Source of the DNA: Vermamoeba vermiformis
Taxonomy: Eukaryota; Tubulinea; Echinamoebida
Direction: 5' to 3'
Assembly: GCA_045837725.1 (NCBI GenBank)
Contig: JBEWZL010000101.1
Location: forward strand, 434,001 to 498,000
Length of the DNA: 64,000 bases
The notes beneath the pieces are model-generated. The model worked only from the letters and a program-made list of their open reading frames with translations. It was not told where the DNA came from and did no database searches. Numbering within the stretch: position 1 is the first letter of the stretch; every line of letters starts with the position of its first letter. This document shows positions 25,505 to 36,528 of the stretch, piece by piece. The position numbers were made by a program, and so were the translations under genes.

Positions 25505-27474
25505 ATGGTAATTTTTATAACTAGCGCAAATTAATATCTAATTAAATAATATAGGAACAACCCCGACGCCAGCGTGCCCTTCCCGACGTAAGAAGATCCG
25601 AATTTATTTTCATTATTTTTGAAAACTCAAGTTGCCCAAACAGGACACCATACCCCCAGAGGACCTGGCCGCTTGCGTCTTCTCCTACCTAGTTTACGAA
25701 GCCAGAGATGAGAGTGCTGTTCCTGGGATAACACCCGAGGAACGTTTGACGAGGGTGCTGCTCGATCCAAACGTGAAGAGGTTTATCGGAGCCAATTGGA
25801 CCGTTATGCACGCAATTCCAGAAGCCGCGATATTCAGGAACACGACTGGTCTGGCCTATCTCGCTGTGTGTGGTCAATCGAGCTGGGCTGCACTCTCCAA
25901 CTCTGCAGCTGGTAACAGACCAGCGCTGTTACAACGCTACGTGGAAACCGTCAAAAAGCAGCTCGCCACATTCCTCAAAACCTTAGCTGATGAGAACTAC
26001 ACTACTATATTAACTGGACATTTCGTCAGCGGTACCGTTGCTGTAGAGTTGTCTGGAGGCATCTATCATGTTCGCACATTTGGTTCCGTCGAGATTGGAC
26101 CTGGCGCGGAGCTGGATCAACATTTGGTTCGCCATTACCGACTGCAAGGTGACAGCCTGTCACAACGCAATGCACCTCGCTACAACGTCAAGACAATGCG
26201 TTACCAAGGAACCCCAGAAGAAGCTCGCAGCATCGCCAACATCTTGCTTGCAATGACCGGAAGTCTTATCGGATACGACCCGAGAACACTGGACGACGGT
26301 CTTGACCTTGAAGGTCTTAAAAGCTGGTTTGAGCGGAATTACCCACTGGCTGTTTTCAACAGTGATGATGAAGATACCAACGAAGACAATGTACCTAGCG
26401 ATGAAGATGAAAAGTCGTCTGAATCTGATGAAGGCTCTTCAGATGAATTAGCGCGACGGTTCATGCGAAACAAACGGCCAGCCAATCCCCGAAATTTAGT
26501 TTGGGCGAGAAGATTCCGGTTGATGGGAAAAACCCGAACACTAACAATAATCACGAAGCCACGAAATGGCATGGCTGGCCTTTTCATTGACGACACGACT
26601 ACTACTGCCACATCAACTACGCGTAACGGAACTACGACAGAAACTGTCCAAAGAACCAGTTCTTTGAATGCTGGTGCAGAACGTGGTCTAGGTATGTCGT
26701 TTTTGACTATAATAAGCACTTCACTGACCTATTTTCGTAGGCATTGGTATTTACGAGACTTTGCAGCTGATATCTGACAGCTATTCGCGGATCCAAGAAG
26801 GAAAAAAAATTGACTCAAAGTTCTTGGGTGGCCGCATTGTTAAACTTCTGACCGATATTGGCGAAGGCTATTTGTCCGCTCAGGCCGGTGAGATCATTGC
26901 CGCTGGAGGTCAACTTCATGAAGCACTTCCTCAAGCTGTTTGGGCCATGTCGATCGCGTACTTGGTGCGAAATGGCTACAACATCATGACGATGTCCTCA
27001 GCCCAAAGAAAGAAGAAATGGGCGAATCTGAAAATGTCCGATGTCCTTGCCTCCTCAATTACCGCTACAGCCTCAATCGCACGCACTGGCTTGCAGTTAG
27101 CGCTCGTTGGTTTGAAGAACGGATACGCTGGGCCTGCTATGTTCGGTGCCGACCTCGTTGTCAATTCTGTATTCCAACTGGCTTCGACGTTAGTGCAACA
27201 TGGCTTGGACTCAAAGGAGCTCTCTGCATGTGCCAAAGCAATCGTGAAGTCCTCGATCACTGCCGGTGCTGGTGTTTTGGCCTCTATTGGCACAGCTAAA
27301 GCGATGGTGTATCTCTTTGGATCAGCGACAACTGTGGGAATGAGCGTTTTGACCGTCGGATTGGGTGCCGTCGCCTTCTTTGCTGCAAAAACGCTATGCG
27401 AGAGGTACCTTTGGGGAAGCACGAAGAAGAGGATAAAACGAAGAAAGAAGAGCAAGATTATCATCAATTGTTGA
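25505..27474 (+). CDS. Lipase-fold pseudoenzyme with hydrophobic C-terminal half
   Basis: Four exons: an ATG-only exon (25505-25507), a 33-base exon (EQPRRQRALPD), 25632-26691 and about 26742-27474. Residues 1-230 resemble a class 3 lipase-like alpha/beta hydrolase. TILTGHFVSGTVAVELSGG sits where lipases have GHSLGG, so the nucleophile Ser is replaced. HVRTFGSVEIGPGAE matches the following TFG-P-x-G strand. An acidic Ser-rich linker comes next (DEKSSESDEGSSDE). The second half is unusually rich in Gly and Ala with several hydrophobic helices (AGAGVLASIGTAKAMVYLFG, VGLGAVAFFAAKTL), then a Lys/Arg-rich end. It overlaps the J-domain frame at 27396 by 79 bases in another phase. This could be two genes or one gene interrupted at the junction. 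I find no intron that joins them. Function unknown. Confidence 0.6.
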
Positions 27475-28334
27475 GGAAATACAATCTACCGGTTAATGCT
27501 ACTCTCGATCAAATCAAGAAAAAGTACAGAAAATTAGCGTTGGAATTGCACCCTGATCGCGGCGGCTCAGCTGAAGACTTCAAACAACTTGGCGAAGACA
27601 TAGACAAACTTACAACTCTGTTCTTGTTGTTTCAAAGTCGAAACCAGAAAAAAGACGCTGGCCTATTCTCGCTCTTGCAACGTGGTGTTGAGTCACTTCA
27701 ATCGCTCATCCGACATTTTTTGAACCCAAAGGCTCCTGTCAGCGCACAAGAAGTAGAAGAGCAACTCAGCCAATTTGATGACAATCAGCCAAATGTCATG
27801 CAAGTCGAGCCACGTGCACGACAGCGCATCGATGAGGCAATGGACAACGTCGGAAGTTCCTTTTTTGAGTTATTTCCAGGAGATTTACTACAATACGCCG
27901 CTCGGTTTACTGCGGAAGGATACGGCAACGAACAATACTTGTTGGCTATTTGCAATGACGAAGCAGCGTTGCAACGCATTTTCCAAGTTTGTGGTGTCAC
28001 TCTTCCAGGACACCAAGATCGAATCAAGCATGCCCTTCGAGAGCTCAAAAACCAACGAGAACAGGCGCTACGAACAGCTATTGTTCCTATACAACATCAA
28101 CATAGTCCACAAACGAACACAAATGCACAACCTACCAACTCTCGCATGAACGGTGTTACTCGAGAACAAAGCCAACTTTCAGTTCGTCAAGCTACAGCGG
28201 AAGAAATACTCTTGGCGTTGCCTTATTATTCGTTGGAACAATGCATGGAGGCACTAGAAATTCATTACGATAATATGGATCTTGCTATTAATTGGCTCCT
28301 TGATCAGCAAGGCGAAGCAGATTACTTTATTTAA
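27396..28334 (+). CDS. J-domain, SAM-like and UBA-like protein
   Basis: 312 residues from the ATG at 27396. After an acidic-basic lead, residues about 23-70 form a J-domain (DYHQLLRKYNLPVNATLDQI, KKYRKLALELHPDRGGSAED) with the HPD tripeptide needed to stimulate Hsp70. Residues about 175-220 look like a SAM domain (YLLAICNDEAALQRIF..CGVTLPGHQDRIKHALREL). The last 45 residues resemble a UBA domain (LPYYSLEQCMEALEIHYDN, then MDLAINWLLDQ), which usually binds ubiquitin. The combination suggests a chaperone-ubiquitin adaptor. It may be the C-terminal half of the overlapping upstream gene. The stop overlaps the stop of the convergent gene at 28331. Confidence 0.68.
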   Translation: MREVPLGKHEEEDKTKKEEQDYHQLLRKYNLPVNATLDQIKKKYRKLALELHPDRGGSAEDFKQLGEDIDKLTTLFLLFQSRNQKKDAGLFSLLQRGVESLQSLIRHFLNPKAPVSAQEVEEQLSQFDDNQPNVMQVEPRARQRIDEAMDNVGSSFFELFPGDLLQYAARFTAEGYGNEQYLLAICNDEAALQRIFQVCGVTLPGHQDRIKHALRELKNQREQALRTAIVPIQHQHSPQTNTNAQPTNSRMNGVTREQSQLSVRQATAEEILLALPYYSLEQCMEALEIHYDNMDLAINWLLDQQGEADYFI

Positions 28335-29593
28335 TTAAATGGATAATAAGGAGGAACGAATGAATCTTCATTTTTGCGACTAATTAGCGACAACAAGCCC
28401 GGCTTGCTTTTCTCGCTAACCAACGCTATGCTCCCTTCTATTAGGCGAGTCAGCGTAAGTTGTACAATACCAGTGTAAAAAAGTAGTTTTTTTTCTTGTA
28501 ATGAGCCTTCAACTCTACTAATTTGAACGGAGGCTTGGGGGACGGACCAAACTTGGTAAGGAACATTAGATCCGATGTGCTTTTTCACCGTCAACTCATT
28601 TCCAAGAACGCAGTCAACTTCGTAACGCAGCAATACCCTATATAAATTTATCAGTCATTAAACGAACAAATGTTGCATCGTACTTTCTCTCGCCAAACTT
28701 GAACTCGCTGATAAAGTAGTCGGATGTACTTTCAAAGTTGTTCGTACAGTGATTCTCGAAAGACGTCCTAGCAAGAATTAATTACACTAGTTTATTGAAT
28801 ATTGCGCTCACTTACGCTACGCCTTTGTTGGGGTTGAAACGAAAGTCGGCACGTCGCATTAAAAGGCAATTTTCGTACTTCTCGAAGTCAATTTGAAGAA
28901 CTCTATTCACTCCAGTAGCCCATTCAAATAGCTGACGCAAGCCGCTACGGTCCGTTATCAAATCATAGTTGTTGATCTGGGATCCACGTGTCATTAGAAA
29001 TTTCGAAGAGTGTTCGCAAAGGTACTTACGTCGAAGTTGTTTATCGATTCATGAAGCGCTATGAGCATCGCTTCGAAAGGATATTGAAAGAATTTGTGCG
29101 AGTAGTCCGGATTCGCAGATCGGGTAAGTTTTGTTGATAGAGAAAACGGCACTTGAGGCTTAGTGTAAATTCCCTAACGAAAAAATTAGGACTAATAATA
29201 TTTGAATACATTGTTGATACTCACAGGTTTGGCTGGAACGATCATTGAAGGATCTGCTCCGTAAAAATTTACTGAATAAGATGACACTTGCACTGGATCA
29301 TGCGTCGATAATTCAAATTTGATTGTATCGACTGCCAAATCTGTGACTTTAAATTGATTGAGTATCTCTTTGGGTTGCGATTGCGTCGGAGTTAGTTTAG
29401 AAACCGAATCTACTCCAACACTCTCGCGATCGGTAGCTGGCGGTGCCTTATTTGGTGATTTTTTGCTTCTATTTTTTTTAGCAGCCACTTGTCGTCCATT
29501 ATTGGAGGTCTTTGTGCTTGTTTTTGAATTCTCTCGTGCGCGAGACTTGTTCTTTCTGATGTTGCGGGTTGTTGTTTTGTTCGCCTGTTCCAT
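28331..29593 (-). CDS. Conserved fungal-type protein with YEVDC core
   Basis: Five exons on the minus strand, about 354 residues. The N-terminal 70 residues are Lys/Arg/Ser-rich and disordered. The rest shows an ordered pattern: FQYPFEAMLIALHESINNFD, NNYDLITDRSGLRQLFEWAT, then LRYEVDCVLGNELTV. This pattern (DLITDR..LR.L, then RFEVDA) matches a family common in fungi that databases often label geranylgeranyl pyrophosphate synthetase. I recall that label as unsupported, because the prenyl-synthase DDxxD motif is absent here too. Real role unknown. I identify the family from memory of its motifs, so moderate confidence. The gene is tail to tail with the J-domain gene; their stop codons overlap. 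Confidence 0.58.
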
Positions 29594-29821
29594 CTCGTTA
29601 ATTGTTGTTTAAGAAAGCGAAAAGTACTTCTAAATCAGAATCTTTAAAATTGAATTATTTAAATTCTTTCAGACACGCCGTGCGCTTACGAGATCGAAAT
29701 TTCCATCGATATGGTTTTAGCACCAATTTTATCGCCATTTGACTCGATATTATATATATTAGTACTGCATGATTGCAACAAGTTAATTGCTATTTTACTT
29801 TGAAGAATAGTCCGGACTTTT

Positions 29822-30215
29822 AGATCTGGGCAACGTTATTGAATGCAGAAGGTACAATCAAAAATACCTGGTGTGATCGTTGAAAAATACGAAGATAATA
29901 TTCAAGCAGAAAGTGCAGGGAATTTGTTACAGACGAACAAATCCGCGTTAATCCGCTCGCAGCGATATTTTGCAAATTATCGTGAACAAAATTTGTCCTG
30001 ATTAGTAGAGCTTGCCAGGTAATTTTTAAATTCAATTCATAATGATTTAATTATTTTTTTCAAATAATTTTGCTTTCTTCGGTTGAACGCTCAAGTCGAC
30101 TTACAACTAATGGCTCTATACCAGATTATTCTTAGTCTCCAAATTCTTGGCGCTGTTCAAATTGCTTCACGTAAAGCTGGATTTACGACGTGCCAAGGTT
30201 TACGACTTACATCCG
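29822..30215 (+). pseudogene. Decayed 5' fragment of the F-box/LRR gene at 34871
   Basis: Aligns with the first exon, first intron and start of the second exon of the gene at 34871-36528: the GGGCAAC start region, the stretch encoding the F-box (CGATATTTTGCAAATTATCG against CGATATTTTGCAAATAATCG), the donor CTTGCCAGGTAAT, and CTTAGTCTCCAAATTCTTGG. The start codon has been replaced (ATC for ATG), several small deletions break the frame, and similarity ends after ACGACG near 30195-30215. The LRR part is absent. This is a partial duplication, not an expressed gene. Confidence 0.85.
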
Positions 30216-30595
30216 AGATCTCAATGACGTAAATTCCTTAGTCCAACAACTACAAAATGTAATGATAGGTCGTGGTGTTGTCAACATTACGAACGGTCGT
30301 TTCGATTTGACCAACCAAAAATTTTATTTGCCCACCAAACGTGCGAGATCATCAACACAACGGTTTTTTCACTAATTAACGACGCAACAAGAAAGCGATG
30401 TTGCGTTTACATTGCCTAAAGTTACTTGCAAAGTCAAGGTCACAAAAATACTCCTCCGTGCCCAATCCAGCTGGTAGGCAAATCTGCAAAACAGGAGAAC
30501 CTAACGTTATTAATTAATTACTCTCTATTACTATAGGAAAAATATCGCGTGCACTTCGTACAAGTAAACGGAGCTCTTTAGTTTTGGGCACTGCA

Positions 30596-30671
30596 AATTT
30601 TGAATCCGTTTCGAAAACTAAATCGTCCGATTGCTTAACACGTAAGAACGATCAAACTGATATTTTTCTTC
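30596..30671 (+). repeat. Dispersed 76-base repeat, copy 2
   Basis: Counterpart of 16768-16843, with two silent differences. Here it lies within a longer open frame (about 30538-30693, SRALRTSKRSSLVLGTANFE and onward to a stop), which may show more of the parent exon. Confidence 0.8.
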
Positions 30672-30802
30672 TCAATGAACGATATTTATTTTAAAATTAA
30701 TAACGGTAATTTAGAAAAACGAGAAGTTTGGAAGATCCGTCGCTACTCTTCGAGCAGCAGTGATGAAGAATCGCGTAATAACCATTAATATGTAACAAAA
30801 TA

Positions 30803-31377
30803 CTACCAGTGTGCTATATATCGTCAGATGCACAAGAAATTTTTTAATATGACCCTTATAATATTTTAATATCAAATAGTTGTTTTAAATTGGGTTCGGG
30901 ACAACCTTTTGAAGGTCCCAAAAAGTTAGGTGCGGGAGGAAAAGAGCTGCCCCGACTTTATGTTCGGGTAAAAACGGCTAGTTTTTTGGGCGGGAGCAAT
31001 ATATCGTCACTCGACCTATTCTCACCCCAAAACATCACCACAGAGGTTCCTGAGGTGTTTTTTGAGTAAATGAAACATAAATTATAATACGCCGTTGTCG
31101 CCTGCATTGGGCACCTCCACCAAAACAAGAACAGAATGAGTGTGAATGATGCGGATGTTGCATCTGTCAGTGCCAATGGTCGCAATTTCGTATAATTTAT
31201 AACAAAATATTATAGTATAATTATAGTATGTGTAAGATAATTGATGCTTTGATTTACACTGAAATTATTTTGGGTCAGCAATCAAAATTCAAAAAAATGG
31301 AAAAAAAAGACTGCTGAAATGTATGGTGGTCTTGAGTGACGATATATCGGCTCCGACGATATACAGCACACTGGTAG
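30803..31377. mobile_element. TA-flanked terminal-inverted-repeat element (MITE-like, Tc1/mariner type)
   Basis: The ends are 23-base inverted repeats, CTACCAGTGTGCTATATATC plus GTC at the left and GACGATATACAGCACACTGG plus TAG at the right, with one mismatch. TA dinucleotides flank both sides (30801-30802 and 31378-31379), as in Tc1/mariner insertion. A second inverted pair lies inside (30993-31012 and 31334-31354, core ATATATCGTCACTC). It begins immediately next to the right terminus. The element is 575 bases and has no complete transposase; one minus-strand stretch (SVVMFWG) is faintly transposase-like. Non-autonomous. It ends about 20 bases before the first coding bases of the Crinkler-like gene. 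Confidence 0.8.
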
Positions 31378-31398
31378 TAATGTGTATTAATAATTGCA

Positions 31399-34284
31399 GC
31401 AATCACTTGGTCTGCGGCACAGGTCGAATCTTGGCTGAGGCACACTTTCCGCGACCACGCCGGTCTTGACCTCTTCGCTTCGCTCGGTTATTCAGGCAGT
31501 CAATTATGTGCTATTTCAAGGAGCAATGATAACGCAGGGCTGCCTACAATAGCCGATCTAATTGATGTGCACCAAATACCCGATCCATTGGTTAGAGCTG
31601 TGTGTGGTGCTTTTTGGTCACTTCAAGCCAACCACGAAAAGATCCAGCCTTTTTATGAGGTCACTGAAGAGGCTATCAAAGAGAACGTCAGAACGATCTT
31701 CAAAGAAGTTAAGGAAACAATGGACAAATCTAACAGTCTGACATTTCAGCAAACACTTCAGCCCTTGCTTCAGAATCCTTTACCTCTCAAGACTGGTGAC
31801 AACTTTGTTGATTCATATTTTTCAAACGACCTTCTTGGAACTAAAAACTTCCAGTCATTTGTTGGTCATGTTGAGAATTCAACAGCAAGCTCAATTACAC
31901 AAGAGAAGTTTCTTGTTAATTTAGTTCAAGGTACGTCTGCAAAGATCAATCGAACACAATTATGCTAATTCTTCAAAGTTTCTGGTAGTGGCAAAACTCA
32001 CTATGCAATGCAGTATGCTCAAGAATATGGAGGTTTGGTTATCAGATTTGTTCGAGGTGCCCATGATAGGTTTTTGACTACAGCAAAGACTGTCTTGGAG
32101 CATGCATATGAGACAGATCTACTTATCTATAACACTGTGTCTACTTATGAAAAGGAGTTAGAATGGCTAGACTATGGAAAACAGGTCTTAGAACTGATAC
32201 CACTGACGTTCATTGAATATGCAAAGTATTTTTATGAGCAAGGTAAGTTAAACACTCTTGAGGATGATTTCTAACTGATTACAGCCACTGACTTGCCAAC
32301 GAATTCACAAAAACACACAGCATTTCAACGAGCAACAATGAAAGGTTCTGATTTAATATTGAACCTCTTCAAACAAAACCTCACAAAGAGATTCCCTCTC
32401 AAAAAACCTGGAGTCCATGCTCAGTATGCAAACTACAAAAAAGAAATATTGGAAACAGCTAAAAGCTTGGGCATTAAAGCATTCTTCTATGATGAAATAC
32501 ATCAACTGCAGGAACTACTTAAAGGCCTTTGGATTCACTATGCAAAATCTAACACCAGTGATGTGATTAAAGTCTGTGTAAGTACTTGTTTGAATGTAAC
32601 ATCCAAGTGTTTAATTGTATTACAGTTAGACAGATTGAAAAAAGAGCGTGTTGATCATGTTACTGACAAGGATGATCACTATCTCAAGCCAACTTCATTA
32701 CTTTACTTACAGGTCTTAGTAATGGAGGATTTGTGTAAAGATGAAGGCATTGCAGTAAGTTATTTTTGATAACTATCAGCAAAACACTAATGGTTGGGCA
32801 GCAAATTGGTATAACAACAAAATACTCTGCAACAACCTTGTCTAGCAAAGACACTTCTGGCCCAAGATACTCAAGAGACAGACTACAAGTTGAGGACTTT
32901 GTTTTGCAGCAACCTGCTAGTGCAGCTAAAGCTAGATTTTTGAAATTAACAACTAAAGCCTTTGGAAAGCAACTACAGTTAGCATTTAGAGCATATGATA
33001 AGGAACTTGGAGATCTTTCCTCTAGAGCTTTGTATCTATTTCCTCACATTACAGTAAGTCAGCTTACAATCAAGCAACCAACTTACAAACTTAGAATTTA
33101 ATGGATGCTGAACGTACATATGAGAAGCTGGCAAAAAAATTTATCAAAGAAGCAAAAGAGTATGCAACTAGGCAATCCTCCTCCTATCTTGAAAGCGCTT
33201 TGTCACATCGCAATTACCGACTGGTATGTTACAAACATCTCACTTTCTTGCTAATTAGCCCTGTAGACCATTAAACCTACTCTGCTCTACATTGCACTTG
33301 GTGGAAAGAGAATGGAATTGGATGCAACTGTTATGGAACATTTGGTAGATGCAGGCATTGCAAAGCTACAGACCCCTGTTGACAAACCCATCCTTTCAAA
33401 AGTTGAAAGAATAATGGATCCATTTATGATAGAAGCTATTCAGGCAGTACCAATAAGTAATCTAATTAAGGTAAAAAATTGCCCACTTAAGTTGCAATTA
33501 CTAAATTCAATAGGATTTTGCAGAGCAGCTCAGCATAACTCAGCTTACAAAAAATCAAGGACAAATTGGTGAGTTTGCATCTGCCCTAATGCTGAAAAAC
33601 TTTGCACTTGCAAATCAGCCCCTTGCTGAGTTGAATGACAAAATCAATTTAAGTGGAACAATTGCTTCATGGGTGGTACTTAATAGTTGGCTCATTGTCA
33701 AACAAAGAGAAGAGCTGGACATGACAGCAGACTATGAATTCTTCACCAAACGTCACCCAGATATCTACTTTGTTCCCAAAACTCAATTTGGCCCTGATGG
33801 CATTGCAGAGCTAAAAGTAGATGGAGCAAAGGTTGGCTACTTATTGGTGCATTGCAAAAATTGGGAGAGCTGTCTGAATATTGAGGGGGTTGAAGCAGCT
33901 TTGAAACCAATTAATCCAAACAACTTTTACTCAGATCTTAATGGCAGATCAAAAGCTAAAAAGGAATGGAAAGAAATTTTGTCTAAAATTGCAAAGTGCC
34001 AAAAATGGATTCGAGTAAGTTTTCGAGCAATGTTAGAAATGTAAGCTAATTTCTTGATGCAGTTAATTTTTGCCGGTGGATTCACAGACCAAGCTGTGAA
34101 GGCTGTTGCCGACTACAACAAGACTAAAACTGGAATGAGGTACCCAATCATACTTACAACCCCACTGAATCTACCCGAAAAAATCTATCTCACTAAAGAC
34201 GTGCAACCAATAACAATAGAGAAGCAGGAGGAAAAGCAATTTGATGATAGAGAACTGAAGAGAAAGTTTGGACTTCAGTTTTAA
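31399..34284 (+). CDS. Crinkler-like protein: SAM-like header, P-loop NTPase, PD-(D/E)XK nuclease
   Basis: About ten exons that join in frame. The N-terminus looks like a SAM-type helical domain (ITWSAAQVESWLRHTFRDHA, then GLDLFASLGYSGSQL). A P-loop follows (VSGSGKTHYAMQYAQEYGG), with a Walker B strand IKAFFYDEIHQL about 190 residues later. The C-terminus has a restriction-endonuclease fold signature: FGPDGIAEL, then GYLLVHCKNWESC, giving the Asp and the x-x-Lys of PD-(D/E)XK. NTPase plus nuclease is the layout described for Crinkler (CRN) effectors and related proteins of oomycetes, fungi and protists. It looks whole. The start is unresolved: no ATG is in frame before the SAM part, and a start exon may lie within the inverted-repeat element. 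Base use is plainer and more A/T at third positions than its neighbours. Confidence 0.7.
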
Positions 34285-34870
34285 CGACTTACTCAATTCT
34301 ATTACGACTGCGCTTGTTTTCGGTGGACGGCAAACTTAACTTGATAATTCTGCAGCATGACTAAAATATATTAATATTATTAATAAACGAAGTATATTAA
34401 TTGTGAGTACGATTATTTTCGGCGACACGATGAACTGTAAAACAGATTTGAAATATTAAAATTTTTTATCTTAATTCTAATCGCTTTTTAAATGAATCAA
34501 ATGTGGATCGTGCATTGATATGGTACTTGATAATTATTAAAATTGTTTTCATACCTTTCAGGCTCCGTCTTTCGCACCACATCCCGAACATATAACGGGT
34601 AAGTCGTTTAGCGAGCGCATTAGCAATAAGTGGAGGGCTGCAACGATGAATATAATGACATACGTAACACAAATTTCTACGAGGTGTTTGCTCATTAGTA
34701 GTTGCAGAATAAAATAAAAGTCGTTTTTCAAATAACGTAACCCTACGAAATTTCATAAGGACCATGTGGAGCCGGCTGAATTTGGTTTTTTATTGCCATT
34801 TGATTTAGATTCGAAAACACGGTATTGATAATCGCCAGTTATTGTTATTTTGCTTTTACACAACGGCTAG
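34285..34870. other. Intergenic region upstream of F-box/LRR gene
   Basis: AT-rich. An open minus-strand stretch of about 99 codons (34466-34765) has Cys/His residues but no splice context, family resemblance or clear start. I do not call it a gene. Confidence 0.35.
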
Positions 34871-36528
34871 ATGGGCAACATTATTGAAGCAGCTTCAAAC
34901 GTCTTCAAAAAGGAAGAAGAAATAGCGAACAATACTACTGAAAAATACGAAGGCAATAGCGACGTAGAAGATGCAGAGGAATTTGTGTTTACAGACGAGC
35001 TAATCCAAAGTAATCCGCTCTTGGGTCTTCCAAGCGATATTTTGCAAATAATCGTGAACGAAATTGACCCTGATTTATCTGAACTTGCCAGGTAATATTT
35101 AAAATATTCAAATCATAATTAATTTTTATTTATTTGGTTATTTTCAAATAATATTTGCTTTCTTCGGTTGACATGCTCTATAAATCAATCCTTACTAAAA
35201 CTAATGGCTTTATATCAGATTGTTCTTAGTCTCCAAATCATTCTTGGCGCTGTTCAAATTGGTTCACGTAAAGCTGGATTTACGACGGGCCAAGTTTTAC
35301 GACTCAGATTTGCAAAATCTCTTCGACTACCTGTCATTCGTGAGCTCATTAAGGTTCTCATACAAGGGCCGCATGGGCCACACCGCAACAATTACCCACG
35401 TCTCGTTAGAAAAAATGTTCAAGAAGTGGATTAACTTGGAACGAGTTGAATTGCGTGGTATTGCAGGATTTACGCCTGCCGTCGTCAAAAATATGAAATA
35501 TTTGACTAATTTAGTCTCGCTTGACGTAAAGTAAGTTATTTTCTTGAACCTTAATAATTTAAATCCGGTTTTGCTTTGTACCGGATCTTTGGAAACAACT
35601 AATAACTTTAGCATAATTGCTACTTAAAATTTTTTTTATATATCGACGGATTTACTTACGTTTGATTCGCAGAGGAGCGCACCTGAAAGATCTGCCGATC
35701 CTAGATTCGCTCAGCGCATGCACGGAACTTCGTGCGCTTAATTTGAAGAAAACTGGCTTTATTTTGACCGATCAAATACGAAGCTTGGTTAATTTACGCA
35801 CGTTGAAGTTGCCAATTTTAATGGACCCGAAAAGACCTCTCGAAGCGTTCAGTGCCTTGCTGGATCTGACCAACCTGCAAATATTACACATTGACGGTCA
35901 AACGTCGTACGATAATTACGTCACACCAATCGAATTCGGAGACACGGAGAACGGATCCGGTAAAACCACAATCTTTACAAGCCCACTCCATTTAATATCA
36001 CGCATGGTCCAACTGACCGAACTGTCCTTGCCCGCACTAGCACCGAATGAATTGATCAAAAATTTGACGACATTGACCAACTTGCGAGTACTGAAGATCC
36101 GTGGAAAGGAGCCAGATCTCGAACCTTTGTTCAGCCATGTGAGCCAACTACGAGCACTTACTATACAAGACTCGAAAATAGGCAACGAGCACTTAGTCCA
36201 CGTATCAAAGTTGCGCTACTTGCGATCACTGGATCTGACTCGCTGCAGTGACGTTACGTCAGTCGAACACGTAGATCTGCCTCGTGGCCTAACTTACTTA
36301 TCAATGGTGCAAACGAAGATCAACGACAGCACTCTCGAGTACATCTCTAAACAGTTGCCTGATCTCGTCAATCTCAACTTTCATTCGTGCGACAGCATCA
36401 CGGATGCAGGTGTGCGCGAGCTCGTGCATCTCACCAACTTGACGAGACTGTGCGTGCGCGCATATAACGCCAAACTGTCGCCGTACACTGCGTATCAATT
36501 CTTTCCGTGGAAGATCCAAATGTACTAG
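34871..36528 (+). CDS. F-box/LRR protein, intact parent of the 29.8 kb pseudogene
   Basis: Three exons (34871-35091, 35219-35530, 35673-36528), about 462 residues. An acidic leader (KKEEEIANNTTEKYEGNSDV) precedes the F-box (NPLLGLPSDILQIIVNEIDP, then ELARLFLVSKSFLALF). About a dozen leucine-rich repeats follow, such as TELRALNLKKTGF, TNLQILHIDGQTSYDN, LPDLVNLNFHSCDSITDAGV and LTNLTRLCVRAYNAKLSP. The acceptor at 35218 is the one that keeps the V-S-K-S-F frame. Predicted SCF substrate receptor. C-terminal repeats are of the FBXL Cys-containing type (HSCDSITDAGVREL). Confidence 0.86.

Larger units (their letters stand above)
29594..30795. other. Gene-fragment region upstream of the inverted-repeat element
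   Basis: Patchwork with no intact gene. It contains the F-box/LRR pseudogene fragment (29822-30215), an open stretch at about 30190-30375 (DLNDVNSLVQQLQNVMIGRG, then FDLTNQKFYLPTKRAR) of unknown origin, and copy 2 of the 76-base repeat inside another short open stretch ending near 30690. Confidence 0.6.

Noticed and set aside
27380-27475. A very short intron joining the two overlapping frames
   Set aside because: No GT-AG or GC-AG pair at the junction gives the right phase, and candidates are shorter than any other intron here or purine-rich.
29192-29593. DXO/RAI1 decapping nuclease assignment for the 28.3-29.6 kb gene
   Set aside because: YEVDC resembles the DXO EVDC motif, but the YVELKT motif and other RAI1 landmarks are missing.
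30803-31377. LTR or virus-derived element
   Set aside because: Short inverted ends with a TA target and no coding capacity fit a small DNA transposon; no LTRs, capsid or polymerase are seen.
34466-34765. Cys/His-containing minus-strand frame in a gap
   Set aside because: No family resemblance, no supporting exons, and typical of chance open frames at this base composition.
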